64,000 bases of DNA from an uncultured Cohaesibacter sp. Its GTDB lineage: Bacteria > Pseudomonadota > Alphaproteobacteria > Rhizobiales > Cohaesibacteraceae. The position numbers were made by a program, and so were the translations under genes. Below, piece after piece: positions 1 through 10,076 of this stretch. The stretch is taken from NCBI RefSeq assembly GCF_963676485.1, contig NZ_OY781114.1, positions 1,634,501-1,698,500 on the forward strand, written 5' to 3'. Below the pieces are notes generated by a model. That model did not search any database and had not been told where the DNA came from. It saw only the letters and a list, made by a program, of their open reading frames with translations. Within the stretch, counting starts at the first letter, position 1; each line of letters begins with the position of its first letter.

Positions 1-360
1 CTTGGCCCAATCCACCCAACTGGTGAAATGGCGATAGTCCAGCTCGTCGCGGGCTGGTTTTTCGTCCGTGTCGAGGTAACTGGCATGGAGATTGAGCCGG
101 TGTTTACCCGGAATCTTCCCATAGGCAAATTCAAGATCGGCGCGCAGCTCAGCTGCGTTGCGGGCGCGGCCGGGGAAGTTTCCCGTGATCTGGATACCAC
201 CGGCGCTGCCACCTTCACTTTCCTCGAAGCCGATAACATCATCGCCCTGCCAGCAGTGCATCGAGATGGGAATTTCGGCCAGCTTTTTCATGGCTGCATC
301 GACATCAACGCCCCATTCCGCAAAAGCGTCGCGGGCGGCATCATAGTTTAGGCGTGTCAT
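1..360 (-). CDS. rhaA: L-rhamnose isomerase, N-terminal part (cut by window edge)
   Basis: The first 120 codons of an L-rhamnose isomerase, which converts L-rhamnose to L-rhamnulose in the cytoplasm. The N-terminal half contains the family stretch [13 protein letters not shown] near residue 34 and a following [11 protein letters not shown] segment. The reading frame is open to the window edge, so the C-terminal metal-binding part is outside. The start ATG shares one base with the stop of the upstream kinase (TAATG), which implies translational coupling in a rhaB-rhaA order. The family assignment is by recognition of these motifs. Confidence 0.9.
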   Translation of the reverse strand, partial: MTRLNYDAARDAFAEWGVDVDAAMKKLAEIPISMHCWQGDDVIGFEESEGGSAGGIQITGNFPGRARNAAELRADLEFAYGKIPGKHRLNLHASYLDTDEKPARDELDYRHFTSWVDWAK

Positions 361-1856
361 TAGGCCTGTTCCTTTACTTTTTCTATTAGTGCGTGATAGC
401 GCTGGCGAATATGTCCCTGTTCCCGGGAGGTATGTGGCTCATAGAGCGGCAGGTCTTCACTGTTGCGAATGATCCGACGGCCTTCTTCCAGATCGGAAAT
501 CCACCCAAGGCCTATCATTTGCACCATGGCATTCCCCAGAGCAGAGGCTTCAAAGGGCCCTGTGATGACAGGCGCACCAAGGAAATCGGCTGTCAGTTGG
601 CAAAGCAGGGCATTGCGCGCCCCTCCTCCAACGATGTGCAACTCGGGAATTTTGGCGCCCTTGGCGAAATCTTCGAGCACATCGGCAAAATTGAGTGCCA
701 AGCTCTCGAAAATACAGCGCGCCATAACTCCCCGGCTTTCGGGCACTGGTTGACCTGTTTCGCGGCAAAATGCCTGTATTTCATCAACCATGGAGGCGGC
801 CCGGAAATAACGATCAGCCATTGGATAGATCAGGGAAAGCCCCGGCTTGGCCTTTTCTGCCTCGCTCACCCAGTCGGCAAAGTCCGAATCGGGGGCCATT
901 TCCTCACGCACCCTCTGGATGAGCCAAAGTCCGGATACATTGCGAAGCTGGCGATAGGTGTCGAACACCCCGCCTTCGTTGGATAGTCCATGCAGGAAGG
1001 CATAATCCGATAGATCAGGCACCTGTGCCTCACGGCCTACAAGCGCCCATGTGCCCAAGGAAATGAAATAGGGTTCGCGCGTGACCGACGGCAGGGCCGC
1101 CACCGCAGAGGCTGTGTCATGGGTACCGCAAAGCACAATGCTAGGTGCCTTTTTCCCTCGGCTATCGATGCTCCACTTGGCGCACCATTCATCCTTCAGG
1201 TGCCCCAGAACATCACCGGCATTGCGAATACGGGGCATCACCTTGGCAGGCATACCCACCTGCTGCAAAAGATCGGGATCCCAATTCTTATCATGCACGC
1301 TAAGCATTTGCGTGGTGGAGGCATTGGTATATTCGCTTGACCAGATGTCAGTTAGCTGAAAATGGATCCAGTCTGGCAGCAGCATGAAGCGGTGAAGCCG
1401 GCTGTAGCTTTCAATAGGATGATCTTTGAGCGCATAAAGCTGATAGAGGCTGTTGAGTTCCAAAGACTGGATGCCGGTTTTCTCGAACAGCTCGTGATAC
1501 CCAATCCCGGTATTCCGGCTGAAGATCGGCATGATGCCTTCGGTGCGCGCATCGCGATAGCTGACAAAGGGCAACAATGCTGCCCCGTCTGCATCCACGG
1601 GAACGAAATCCACGGCCCAGCTATCAACACTGATTGAAGCGATGGATGGTTCTTGTGCAAAGGCCTTGCCAAGCCCTTCGCAAATTCCGCTCCAGAGATA
1701 GTCAAGATCCCAGCATAGCCGCCCATCAACCCACTTGGGGCCATGTGGGAAGCGGTTGACTTCCTCCAAAGAGAGTTTGCCATCGGACAACGCAACTTTC
1801 AGCACGCGTCCGGATGATGCGCCCAGATCCACAGCAACAACGGTCTTGGTGACCAT
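360..1856 (-). CDS. rhaB: Rhamnulokinase (FGGY family)
   Basis: A 498-residue sugar kinase that phosphorylates L-rhamnulose to L-rhamnulose 1-phosphate. The N-terminal phosphate-binding motif [11 protein letters not shown] is at residues 7-17, a second conserved segment SVDSWAVDF is near residue 76, and the C-terminal ATP-binding motif IVGGGARN is near residue 400, as in RhaB. Length is normal for the family. The start is well supported by an AGGAGG ribosome binding site directly upstream. It lies immediately before L-rhamnose isomerase on the same strand, so the two act in sequence. A 9-bp inverted repeat upstream (1873-1921) is a candidate control site. Confidence 0.92.
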   Translation of the reverse strand: MVTKTVVAVDLGASSGRVLKVALSDGKLSLEEVNRFPHGPKWVDGRLCWDLDYLWSGICEGLGKAFAQEPSIASISVDSWAVDFVPVDADGAALLPFVSYRDARTEGIMPIFSRNTGIGYHELFEKTGIQSLELNSLYQLYALKDHPIESYSRLHRFMLLPDWIHFQLTDIWSSEYTNASTTQMLSVHDKNWDPDLLQQVGMPAKVMPRIRNAGDVLGHLKDEWCAKWSIDSRGKKAPSIVLCGTHDTASAVAALPSVTREPYFISLGTWALVGREAQVPDLSDYAFLHGLSNEGGVFDTYRQLRNVSGLWLIQRVREEMAPDSDFADWVSEAEKAKPGLSLIYPMADRYFRAASMVDEIQAFCRETGQPVPESRGVMARCIFESLALNFADVLEDFAKGAKIPELHIVGGGARNALLCQLTADFLGAPVITGPFEASALGNAMVQMIGLGWISDLEEGRRIIRNSEDLPLYEPHTSREQGHIRQRYHALIEKVKEQA

Positions 1857-1872
1857 GGTTTCCTCCTAAATA

Positions 1873-1921
1873 GGCAACGTTTTCTCCTCTCACAAAGATG
1901 ATCTAACGATCGAACGTTGCC
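1873..1921 (-). promoter_or_regulatory. Inverted repeat upstream of rhaB
   Basis: GGCAACGTT at 1873-1881 is matched by its exact reverse complement AACGTTGCC at 1913-1921, with 31 bp between. It sits 17-65 bp upstream of the rhaB start. Two operator half-sites bound by a looping or tetrameric sugar regulator are more likely than a terminator, since no T-tract follows. The regulator is not in the window. Confidence 0.4.
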
Positions 1922-2335
1922 CATTCAGTTAGGCACTGGTTGCAGAATTCAGACAGGGCAAAAAAACCAGTTTTTAAGTCTATGTTGGCGAGAAATGACC
2001 AGTTTTTTAAATTGCCATTACAAATCAAACCATTACAAATACTTTAAACTAAAGTGCAAGACGCACCCAAAAGCATAAAAATATCAATAGAAAATCCTTT
2101 TTCTTTTCTCTTTAGAAATATTCACATCACCGTCATTATTTACCTTCAAATACTGACAAACGAAATTCAAAGCAGATATTTGATCGGAGAAAAATGAGCG
2201 CCTGATCTGATGTTGGACGGGATCAGGTGTTATTTCCGCTGAAAATGTCAGTCTAGAACAGATGCTATAGTTTTGTAACAATGTCGTGGCGACAGCCTGT
2301 CAGGGAATCGGCCTCCAATCGAAAAGAATATCAGA
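1922..2335. other. Intergenic region between the dipeptide operon and rhaB
   Basis: AT-rich stretch between the end of the ABC operon (2336) and the rhaB control region. Short open frames on both strands show no family features and no ribosome binding site. No strong terminator was seen. It presumably holds the rhaB promoter. Confidence 0.5.
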
Positions 2336-3091
2336 CTAGGCGCGGTAGCGGGCGCTGCTTTCCAGCAAATGCTTTGAATAGGGGTGGTCTGCCTGCTGCT
2401 TGCGCATTTTGTCGATTGTCATCATCTCAACCACCGCACCGTGCTGCATCACGGCCACCTCGTCACACATATGCCCGACCACGGACAGATCATGGGAAAC
2501 CATGACATAGGTGAGATTATGCTCGGCCCGTAGATCGCATAACAGATTGAGAATTTCCGCCTGAACCGAGACGTCCAATGCCGAGGTTGGTTCGTCAAGC
2601 AAAAGAACTTCCGGCTCTGGCGCCAGAGCTCGGGCGATGGCGACCCTTTGCCGCTGTCCACCCGAAAGCTGATGCGGGTAGCGGAAGCGAAAGGCAGCAC
2701 TCAGTCCGACGTCATCCAGCAGCTTGGGGATTTTTGTGTCTATATCGCGAAAGCCATGAAGTTGCAGGGTTTCGCTTAAAACCCGATCGACCGTGTGCCG
2801 TGGATGGAGAGATGCATAGGGGTCCTGAAAAACCATCTGAACAGTCTTGTAGAAGGCTTTGTCCCGTTTGACGCCCAACTGTTTCTGGTCAACCAGAATG
2901 TCGCCATTCCAGTAAGGAACCAACCCTGTAATTGCACGCAGGACAGTCGACTTGCCAGATCCGCTTTCTCCCACCAAACCGAAACTGTCCCCCTGCCTGA
3001 CGGAGAAGGAAACGGATTTGACTGCATCAACACGGGTGAGCCCTTCGCCGAACCAGACATTGAGATTGATAATTTCCAACGCGTTTTTCAT
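2336..3091 (-). CDS. Peptide ABC transporter ATP-binding protein (DppF/OppF type)
   Basis: A 251-residue ABC ATPase that would power dipeptide import. Walker A GESGSGKST is at residues 41-49, the signature LSGGQRQR near residue 142, and Walker B LLLDEPTSALD follows. It is shorter than typical OppF (about 320 residues) because the C-terminal oligopeptide-transporter tail is minimal, ending shortly after the HPYSKHLLES segment. The ATG overlaps the stop of the preceding ATPase gene (ATGA), so it is the last gene of the five-gene dpp-like operon plus dipeptidase. Confidence 0.88.
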   Translation of the reverse strand: MKNALEIINLNVWFGEGLTRVDAVKSVSFSVRQGDSFGLVGESGSGKSTVLRAITGLVPYWNGDILVDQKQLGVKRDKAFYKTVQMVFQDPYASLHPRHTVDRVLSETLQLHGFRDIDTKIPKLLDDVGLSAAFRFRYPHQLSGGQRQRVAIARALAPEPEVLLLDEPTSALDVSVQAEILNLLCDLRAEHNLTYVMVSHDLSVVGHMCDEVAVMQHGAVVEMMTIDKMRKQQADHPYSKHLLESSARYRA

Positions 3092-3945
3092 AGCAACCCA
3101 CTTACACTTTCTTGGTCACGCCATGCCGGATCCCGGCTCAACACTTCCAGTCGCTCATTCTTGTGATCAAGCTTGGGCATGGAATTCAGCAGGCCCCGTG
3201 TGTAGGGGTGGGTTGCTTGTTCCAGTTTGCCGGACTCGCAAATCTCGACAATACGCCCGCCATACATGATGAGAATTCTGTCGCAGAAATTGGACACAAG
3301 ACGCAAATCGTGGCTGATGAAGATCAGCCCCATGCCACGCTCTCGCACGAGTTTGTCCATGATTTCCAACACCTGAATCTGGACGGAGACGTCGAGGGCG
3401 GAGGTTGGCTCGTCGGCGATCAGGATTTTCGGGTTGGCGATGAGCATCATGGCGATCATGACCCTCTGTCCCATGCCGCCGGAAAGTTCGTGCGGATAGG
3501 CGGTATAGACCCGTTCCGGATCACGAATTACCACCGCTTCAAGCATTTCCAGCGCCTTCTGGCGTGCCAGTTTCTTGTCGACTTTCTCGTGAATAGAAAG
3601 GGTTTCGACGATCTGATCGCCAACGCGCATGACAGGATTGAGAGAATATTTCGGGTCCTGCATGACCATGGAAATATCACGGCCTCGCAGCTTGCGCATG
3701 TCTTTCTCTGGCAAGGACATCACGTCCTGCCCGAGGATCTGCATTCGGTCCGCTTCCACGATGCCAGGCTTGCGGATGAGGCGGAGCAGGGCGCGGCCGG
3801 TCATTGACTTGCCAGATCCGCTTTCCCCGACGATACCCAGTCGTTCCTTGCCCAACGAGAAGCTGACGCCGCGCACAGCGTCGAACAGGCCGGTGCGGGT
3901 GGGGAAACGTACCCAGAGATTTTCTACATCTACCAGATTGCTCAT
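3088..3945 (-). CDS. Peptide ABC transporter ATP-binding protein (DppD/OppD type)
   Basis: A 285-residue ABC ATPase, first of the two nucleotide-binding subunits. Walker A GESGSGKS is at residues 40-47, the signature is LSGGMGQR and Walker B is ILIADEPTSALD. LSGGMGQR in place of LSGGQxQR is usual for DppD/OppD. The start chosen is the ATG opening MSNLVDVENLWVRF, which overlaps the stop of the permease gene by 4 bases. An upstream in-frame ATG would run into the permease gene and is rejected. The downstream ATPase overlaps it by 4 bases. Confidence 0.88.
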   Translation of the reverse strand: MSNLVDVENLWVRFPTRTGLFDAVRGVSFSLGKERLGIVGESGSGKSMTGRALLRLIRKPGIVEADRMQILGQDVMSLPEKDMRKLRGRDISMVMQDPKYSLNPVMRVGDQIVETLSIHEKVDKKLARQKALEMLEAVVIRDPERVYTAYPHELSGGMGQRVMIAMMLIANPKILIADEPTSALDVSVQIQVLEIMDKLVRERGMGLIFISHDLRLVSNFCDRILIMYGGRIVEICESGKLEQATHPYTRGLLNSMPKLDHKNERLEVLSRDPAWRDQESVSGLL

Positions 3946-4874
3946 CGGCCATTCTCCTTGGGGTCCAAAACATCGCGCAAGCCATCGCCCAAGAGGTTGA
4001 AGGCGAGACTGACCATGAAAATGGCGATGCCGGGCATTGTGGCAACCCACCAGTGGTCCAGAATGAACTTGCGCCCTTCAGAAATCATGGCGCCCCATTC
4101 CGGAGAAGGAGGCTGAGCCCCAAGCCCGAGGAAGCCAAGCCCGGCGGCCGTGAGAATGACACCAGCCATATCGAGCGTGACTCGGATAACCAGCGAAGAA
4201 ATGCAAAGCGGCCAAATATGCTTGGTGATGATCCTTATGGGGCCGGCTCCTTGCAATTTGACGGCCTGAATGAAGTCGGATTTCCGGATGGTCAGGGTTT
4301 CTGCCCGAGCGATACGAGCATAGGGCGGCCAAGCGGTCAGAGAAATGGCCAGAACGGCATTTTCAATGCCTGCTCCCAATGCCGCCACAAAGGCCAGTGC
4401 AAGCACCAGCTTTGGAAAGGCAAGAAAGATATCCGTGATCCTCATGAGCAAGACGTCGACCCAGCCACCGGCATAGCCGGAGATGGTTCCAACGATCAAT
4501 CCCATGATGGGGGCAATAATGGCCACAAGTGTCACGATATAGAGCGTGATGCGTGAGCCATAGAGCAGGCGGCTGAGAATATCGCGGCCCAGGGAATCGG
4601 TCCCGAGTAGATGGCCTGCAGCGCCGAGCGGCTGCAAGCGATTGGCCAGATCCTGACTGAACGGATCGTAGGGCGCAAGCCAGGGGGCGAAAACGGCGAT
4701 GAAGATGACGGCAACGAGGATGCCCAACCCTGCCATGGCAAGGGTATTGCGTTTAAGGGCCAGCCAGTTCTGATACCAGGCAGCCATACGCGCATGATGG
4801 CGCGAAGTTGGTACCTCGGCCAGCAACCAGGCACGCAAGCTTTGCTTTTCTGTTTCTTTTACTAAGCTCATCAC
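3942..4874 (-). CDS. Peptide ABC transporter permease (DppC type)
   Basis: A 310-residue inner-membrane permease of the DppC/OppC family. An N-terminal cytoplasmic segment is followed by a first membrane span near residue 45, then the periplasmic PYDPFSQDLANRLQPLGAAGHLLGTDSLGRDILSRLL region typical of DppC (written here in part), and five further spans. The cytoplasmic coupling loop (AARAET-like, here ARAETLTIRKSDFIQAVKLQG) is present. It lies 7 bp after the DppB-type gene and overlaps the following ATPase gene. Confidence 0.88.
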   Translation of the reverse strand: MMSLVKETEKQSLRAWLLAEVPTSRHHARMAAWYQNWLALKRNTLAMAGLGILVAVIFIAVFAPWLAPYDPFSQDLANRLQPLGAAGHLLGTDSLGRDILSRLLYGSRITLYIVTLVAIIAPIMGLIVGTISGYAGGWVDVLLMRITDIFLAFPKLVLALAFVAALGAGIENAVLAISLTAWPPYARIARAETLTIRKSDFIQAVKLQGAGPIRIITKHIWPLCISSLVIRVTLDMAGVILTAAGLGFLGLGAQPPSPEWGAMISEGRKFILDHWWVATMPGIAIFMVSLAFNLLGDGLRDVLDPKENGR

Positions 4875-4881
4875 ATGGTCT

Positions 4882-5934
4882 CTACTGTTTGGCGCGAGGG
4901 TCGAGCAATCGATATAGGATATCGGACAGAACGTTCAGGCAGACAAACACCAGACCGACAACCACGGTGCCACCAAGGACGGCAGCCATATCCGCGGAAA
5001 GCAAAGAGGTCGTGATGTAGCTGCCGATGCCCGGCCATGAGAAAATGATTTCCGTGAGCACCGAGCCTTCAAGCAGCCCGGCATAGGAAAGGGCAACCAC
5101 GGTGATCAACTGAACACCGATATTGCGGAAGGCATGCTGCCAGATGACGCGCGCTTCGGAGAGGCCCTTGACGCGAGCAGCTGTGATATATTCCGAATTG
5201 AGCTGCTCCAGCATGAAGGACCGTGTCATGCGGCTGATATAGGCCAGAGAATAATAGCCCAGAATGCTCGCCGGTAGCACAATATGGGAAAAGGCGTTTG
5301 AGAAAACCTCAAGATCACCAGCCAGCAGGCTGTCGATCAGGATCATTCCTGTCACTGGCGGTATCAGGTCTTCATAAAAGATATCGAGGCGACCCGGGCC
5401 ACCAACCCAGCCAAGAATACCATAGAAGATGAGAAGGCCGACAAGACCGATCCAGAATATGGGGATGGAATAGCCGATCAAAGCAATGAGACGGGCAATC
5501 TGATCAATCCATGTGCCGCGCTTGACGGCCGCCAAGACACCCAGAGGAATGCCGACAATGATGCCGATAAGGGTGCCAATGGTGGCCAGTTCCATGGTCG
5601 CGGGAAAGAAGCGCTTGATGTCTTCAAACACAGGCAGACCGGTGCGAATGGAAACGCCAAGATTGCCGTGGAACACATCGACGAGATAGTAGAAGAACTG
5701 CACCAGCAGCGGCCTATCCAGTCCAAGCGCGATGTAGGTCGCATCATATTGTTCCTGGGATGCCCGCTCTCCAACAATGGCCAGGACCGGATCAACCGGC
5801 ATGACGCGCCCGATAATAAAGGTGATAAACAGCAATCCGACCATAGTAACGACGATCGTCGACAGGGTCGAGATCGGTTTGCGCACGATGGACGGAATGG
5901 ACAGCCACTTACGCTGTCCATCCAGATTTTTCAT
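4882..5934 (-). CDS. Peptide ABC transporter permease (DppB type)
   Basis: A 350-residue inner-membrane permease. The first span (TIVVTMVGLLFITFIIGRVMP) is followed by the PVDPVLAIVGERAS motif characteristic of DppB, and a coupling-loop sequence AARVKGLSEARVIWQHAFRN lies near residue 250. Five to six membrane spans are expected. It lies 21 bp downstream of the binding-protein gene in the same operon. Confidence 0.88.
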   Translation of the reverse strand: MKNLDGQRKWLSIPSIVRKPISTLSTIVVTMVGLLFITFIIGRVMPVDPVLAIVGERASQEQYDATYIALGLDRPLLVQFFYYLVDVFHGNLGVSIRTGLPVFEDIKRFFPATMELATIGTLIGIIVGIPLGVLAAVKRGTWIDQIARLIALIGYSIPIFWIGLVGLLIFYGILGWVGGPGRLDIFYEDLIPPVTGMILIDSLLAGDLEVFSNAFSHIVLPASILGYYSLAYISRMTRSFMLEQLNSEYITAARVKGLSEARVIWQHAFRNIGVQLITVVALSYAGLLEGSVLTEIIFSWPGIGSYITTSLLSADMAAVLGGTVVVGLVFVCLNVLSDILYRLLDPRAKQ

Positions 5935-5955
5935 GATGATTGTTCCAACTCGAGC

Positions 5956-7554
5956 TTAGTCTTTGGTGACCTGCCAGTAAGACGTGGTCGTGATGGCCCC
6001 GCCGATTGAGAAGTTGTCCACGTTGGACCGCAGAGCCGCCTGTTCGGTCTGCTGGAACATGATCCCGAATGGGCTAACCTGCTGGAACTCCTTCTGCAGA
6101 TCGATATACATCTGCTTACGTTTCTCAACGTCGTTTTCTACGACCGCAGCAAGGGTTCGTTTAGAATATTCCGGAATATCCCAGGCGTTCCGCCAAGCAA
6201 GATAACCGGTGTTGCCCGCATCATCGGCATTGCCCGGGTTGAGGGCGAAGGTGCCTGCATTGGTGTTCGGATCGGGATAATCCGGTCCCCATGCACCAAT
6301 ATAGATGTCATGCTCGCGGGCGCGGTATTTGTCCAGTGTCTGGGCGCCGGTGCCGACCGTGATGCTCAGCTTGACGCCTGCTTTGCCCCATGTGTTCTGA
6401 AGCGACTGGGCGATGTCGATACGCTCTTGGACTTCACGTACAATGGCATTGATTTCAAAGCCATCGGGATATCCTGCTTCCGCGAGCAGCGCTTTGCCTT
6501 TTTCGATGTCGAGAGAGTAGGGATTATCTTCCAGAGCGCCAAGATAGGTCAGCGGCAAGAAGGCCTGATGCACCGAATACTGACCTTTGAGGAAGCTGTC
6601 CGCCATGCCATTATAATCAGTGAGATATTTCAGAGCTTCCAGAACCTTCGGATTGGAAAGGATCTCGTTCTTCTGGTTGGCAGACCAATACATGATACGG
6701 CCGCGCAGCTCGGAGTGGATCTTGATATCATCACTTTCGCTGACAGCGGCCACATCTTCGGTGGAGAGGTTGCGCGCAACGTCAACATCACCCTTTTCCA
6801 GCAGCAGGCGCTGGGAAGCGCTTTCTGCGACCTGACGGACGAAGATTTGCTTCATGGCAGGCGCCTCGCCCCACCAGTTCGGGTTGGCAACCAGAATAAC
6901 GCTTTCATTCGGCTTCAGGCTCTTCAGCGTGTAGGCACCAGATCCTGCGCTATGGTTGCGCAGCCATGCATTGCCCATATCACCATCGACTTCATTTTCC
7001 ATGGTCAGCTTGCTGTCGACGATCGCAGCGACGTTTGCTGTCAGGCAGTTTAGCACGAAAGAAACGGCATATGGCTTGTCGGTGGTGATGGAAAGGGTGG
7101 TGTCGTCGGTTGCGACGATTTTTTCCTTCACATTTTCAGGGGTGAAGCCAAATTGGCTGAGAATGAAGCTTGGTGTCTTGTTGAGCAGGATCACGCGCTG
7201 CAGGGAAAAAGCCGCATCCTGAGCGGTAATCGGATTGCCTGAAGCGAATTTGCGCCCTTCGGCAATCTTGAAGGTGATGGTCATACCATCCTCAGACACT
7301 TCCCAGCTGGAGGCCAGATCTGGACCGTAGCCCGCGTCCAGATCCAGCGGGTTGGTGTTGATCAGGAAGGAATAGAGGTTCCTGTCAATTTCGTTGCCGG
7401 TAAATTCAAAAGACTGGGCCGGATCGAGTGAAATGATATCGTCAATGCGTTCTGCGACAACAAGCATGCTCTTTGGCGTTGCGGCAAGCGATGGCATCGC
7501 CGTGAGTGTGACGACTGCTGCAGCAGCCAAAAGAGAGATCTTAAAATGTTTCAT
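5956..7554 (-). CDS. Periplasmic peptide-binding protein (SBP family 5)
   Basis: A 532-residue solute-binding protein that would deliver di- or oligopeptides to the adjacent permeases. The N-terminus MKHFKISLLAAAAVVTLTA... is a standard Sec signal peptide ending near SLAA. Family-5 features include DPAQSFEFTGNEIDRNLYSFL and the HSAGSGAYTLKSL segment. The ATG at 7554 has a good AGAGGAA site. Longer in-frame starts would extend a signal peptide with an unconvincing leader and are rejected. It lies between the dipeptidase gene and the DppB-type gene. Confidence 0.9.
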   Translation of the reverse strand: MKHFKISLLAAAAVVTLTAMPSLAATPKSMLVVAERIDDIISLDPAQSFEFTGNEIDRNLYSFLINTNPLDLDAGYGPDLASSWEVSEDGMTITFKIAEGRKFASGNPITAQDAAFSLQRVILLNKTPSFILSQFGFTPENVKEKIVATDDTTLSITTDKPYAVSFVLNCLTANVAAIVDSKLTMENEVDGDMGNAWLRNHSAGSGAYTLKSLKPNESVILVANPNWWGEAPAMKQIFVRQVAESASQRLLLEKGDVDVARNLSTEDVAAVSESDDIKIHSELRGRIMYWSANQKNEILSNPKVLEALKYLTDYNGMADSFLKGQYSVHQAFLPLTYLGALEDNPYSLDIEKGKALLAEAGYPDGFEINAIVREVQERIDIAQSLQNTWGKAGVKLSITVGTGAQTLDKYRAREHDIYIGAWGPDYPDPNTNAGTFALNPGNADDAGNTGYLAWRNAWDIPEYSKRTLAAVVENDVEKRKQMYIDLQKEFQQVSPFGIMFQQTEQAALRSNVDNFSIGGAITTTSYWQVTKD

Positions 7555-7663
7555 AGCTCTGTTCCTCTGGATTTGTCCCTTGTTTATGGTTCTGGTATGC
7601 AAAGTGAACGGTTTCGCGGGCTTATGCCTCTTTGTTGAAACCGTTTTCTGGTGATTGTCGGAT

Positions 7664-8734
7664 TTACATTTCTTTCCAGGTTTTCTTGAGCACGCGGATC
7701 CAGTTGCCGTGGCAAAGCTTGGCCATAAGATCCTCGCTATATCCATGCTGACGCATGGCTTCACGCAATCGTGTCAAACCGGAAAGGTCTTTGATCGTTT
7801 CGGGAATATCTGCGCCGTCGAAATCGGACCCTAGTCCGACACGGTTTTCTCCGAGAGTCTCCATCAAATGATCGAGATGGCGCAACATCAGCTCGATATC
7901 CGTGTCGACATCCTGTTGCCCATCGGGACGCAGGAAGGCAACCGCAAAATTCAGCCCAACCATGCCGTCGCTTTCTGCGATCACAGCAAGCTGGCGGTCG
8001 GTCAAATTGCGGGCATGGGGGCAGATGGCATGGGCATTGGAATGAGTGGCGACAATCGGAGCATTTGTAATTGCTGCAAGATCATCAAATCCCTTTTCGT
8101 TGAGATGTGACACGTCGAGCATGATTCCGAGGCGATTGCATTCTGTCACCAGCTTCTTGCCAAGTTCGGTAAGACCCGGGCCGGTGTCTCCTGTTGAAGG
8201 ATAGCGGAAGGGAACGCCATGGCCAAATTGGGTCGGACGGCTCCAGACCGGTCCAATGGACCGCAGGCCCGCAGCGTAAAGCACTTCCAGTGTTGCAAAA
8301 TCTGCATCAATGGCTTCTGCGCCTTCCATATGCAGAACACCCGCGATCACTCCATGCTCAAAGGCAGCAAGGATATCCTTGGTGGACGTGCAGCCGGTCA
8401 GGAAACCTGCTTTTTCGAGTTTTTTGAAAGTGGCGACCTCTGACAGAACCACCTTGATGGCATCATTCCACTCGACCTCTTCAGGCAGCGGGATGTCATA
8501 AGTGGGCTGGTTCATCTTGCCTTCGAAACTGCTGCGGGCTTCATTCCCCAGATCGCTGGGAACATACAGCGCATAGAAGCCGCCGCCAAAGCCACCGGCT
8601 TTCGCTCTCGGGAGGTCCATCTGGCCCGTGTCCGTCCCTTCCAGCGCGGCAGTAATTGTCAAGCTATTCCGATAAAATCTTAGCAAAAAGTCATTGTGAC
8701 CGTCAAAAATGATGGGGCTAGTAGTATTTGTCAT
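7664..8734 (-). CDS. M19 family dipeptidase (renal dipeptidase-like)
   Basis: A 356-residue zinc dipeptidase. The first metal motif HxD is in DGHNDFL near residue 11. Further family features are the HMEGAEAI segment with the bridging glutamate, the LDVSHLNEKGF and VATHSNAHAICPHARNLTD segments with metal-binding histidines, and GLGSDFDG near the C-terminus. No signal peptide is visible, so a cytoplasmic enzyme is likely. It is the first gene of the peptide ABC operon, which suggests hydrolysis of the imported dipeptides. Substrate range, including D-amino-acid dipeptides, cannot be told from sequence. Confidence 0.9.
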   Translation of the reverse strand: MTNTTSPIIFDGHNDFLLRFYRNSLTITAALEGTDTGQMDLPRAKAGGFGGGFYALYVPSDLGNEARSSFEGKMNQPTYDIPLPEEVEWNDAIKVVLSEVATFKKLEKAGFLTGCTSTKDILAAFEHGVIAGVLHMEGAEAIDADFATLEVLYAAGLRSIGPVWSRPTQFGHGVPFRYPSTGDTGPGLTELGKKLVTECNRLGIMLDVSHLNEKGFDDLAAITNAPIVATHSNAHAICPHARNLTDRQLAVIAESDGMVGLNFAVAFLRPDGQQDVDTDIELMLRHLDHLMETLGENRVGLGSDFDGADIPETIKDLSGLTRLREAMRQHGYSEDLMAKLCHGNWIRVLKKTWKEM

Positions 8735-9289
8735 GATAAAAACTGCATTATTATTTTCGTTGTTTCGGGGGCTGTCTGTTCCGTGAATGACCTTTATGAA
8801 AGAAAATCCTCTTGACCCTTGGTGTGAAACGAGACAGCAAATTCTACTGGCTGCGAGAATTTGGTATGAGTGAACTCAATATGTTCGCAAATACAAAGTC
8901 AAGAACTCATGCAAAATAGAAGGATTTTGCGATCTTGTCCAAAGGTATGTGATGATTATTTTAGCATAGACTTACGTTCAATAGAAATTGATTGATCAGC
9001 GATAACACCTTCAAATGATAACGGAACATGTTGTTGGGAAAATCTTTGTTTTTGATCATGGGTGCATAATTGGGCAACTAATTGAATTCTGATTATTTTC
9101 TCATCATCTCATGAAATCTTTGGATATGTGCTCTATCTCATAGCGCCCTGACATCAACAGGCATGCCTGCAGTCGGTTCCATTACTACATCGAACGCTCG
9201 AATGAATGGAGGCTGTTGGGTTCTTGCGGCGCTGGACCATATTTGCCCCGAAAAGCCAAGGTTATGTAGGAAACTGCACAGGATTTGTA
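8735..9289. other. Intergenic region upstream of the dipeptidase operon
   Basis: About 550 bp between the dipeptidase start and the end of the WYL regulator gene, both on the minus strand. The sequence is AT-rich near 8900-9120 and should contain the operon promoter. No convincing gene, terminator or known riboswitch was seen. Confidence 0.5.
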
Positions 9290-9988
9290 TCAATCCCGCG
9301 AGCGATTGATTTTCTCTTCCTGTATCCAGAACTCTCGCAGCAAAGAGGCTCTTCTGGGGCGGAAATACGCCCCTGTCAGCGAAATAGCTCCAATCCTGTC
9401 TACACGAAAACGCCGAAATGCTTCTCTCTTGCAGCACCACGCCAAAAGGACAAGAGCATGCTCAAGATAGAACAAAGCCAGAGGCCAAACTGTTCTATCT
9501 GAAACGCAACCCTTTTCATCTGTATATTCAATTGCGAGAGCGCTTTCCTCCCAGCAGGACTGCCTCAGGCAATTAACTTTCTCCTGCTCTATATCGAGAG
9601 CGACCGGCTTGTAGATGTGGCTGATGGCGTGATTGGCAAAAAGCTGCAATCTTGCTGGCAGAGATGATGAAATTTTAGCGAAAGCTGCCACTGCTGCCAT
9701 AGCCAGGTCTGTATCACCGCTGCGCTGAACATGAGCTATCCCCAAAGCGAGAGCTTCAATTTCCACCGGAGTGAGAGACTGTGGTGGCATGCTGCTGTCT
9801 TCGACCAAGAGATAACCCAATCCAGCGGCCCCGTCGATGAGGGCTCCTCCAGCTCTCAGGCTTTCTATATCCCGGTAAATCGTGCGCAATGAAACATCCA
9901 ATTCCGATGCCAGAAACTGCGCCGTCACAGGCCCTCTTCTCGCTCTGAGGATGGACATCAATTGAAGTAGTCGCTCGTTTTTAGCCAT
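9290..9988 (-). CDS. YafY-type WYL-domain transcriptional regulator
   Basis: A 232-residue regulator with an N-terminal winged helix (ERLLQLMSILRARRGPVTAQ..., with LRTIYRDIESLR as recognition region) and a C-terminal WYL-type effector domain. In place of the WYL core tryptophan-tyrosine-leucine, the region reads TVWPLALFYLEHALVLLAWC, followed by FRRFRVDRI. The ATG at 9988 has an AGGA site at proper distance; an ATG two codons upstream is less well placed. It is divergent from a cupin gene, with a palindrome between them, suggesting autoregulation and control of the cupin. Confidence 0.85.
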   Translation of the reverse strand: MAKNERLLQLMSILRARRGPVTAQFLASELDVSLRTIYRDIESLRAGGALIDGAAGLGYLLVEDSSMPPQSLTPVEIEALALGIAHVQRSGDTDLAMAAVAAFAKISSSLPARLQLFANHAISHIYKPVALDIEQEKVNCLRQSCWEESALAIEYTDEKGCVSDRTVWPLALFYLEHALVLLAWCCKREAFRRFRVDRIGAISLTGAYFRPRRASLLREFWIQEEKINRSRD

Positions 9989-10000
9989 AGACATGTCCTG

Positions 10001-10017
10001 CTGACATGATTTGTCAG
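10001..10017. promoter_or_regulatory. Palindromic operator between WYL regulator and cupin gene
   Basis: CTGACA at 10001-10006 and its exact reverse complement TGTCAG at 10012-10017 are separated by 5 bp. The site is 13 bp upstream of the regulator start and in the divergent promoter region. YafY-like regulators often have a TGACA...TGTCA site next to their own gene, so autoregulation is inferred. Confidence 0.5.
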
Positions 10018-10076
10018 GATACTTGCTGCATCTCTAGAGGAAATCCAGCGTCATTATCAAGAAGAAACACGAGTGA

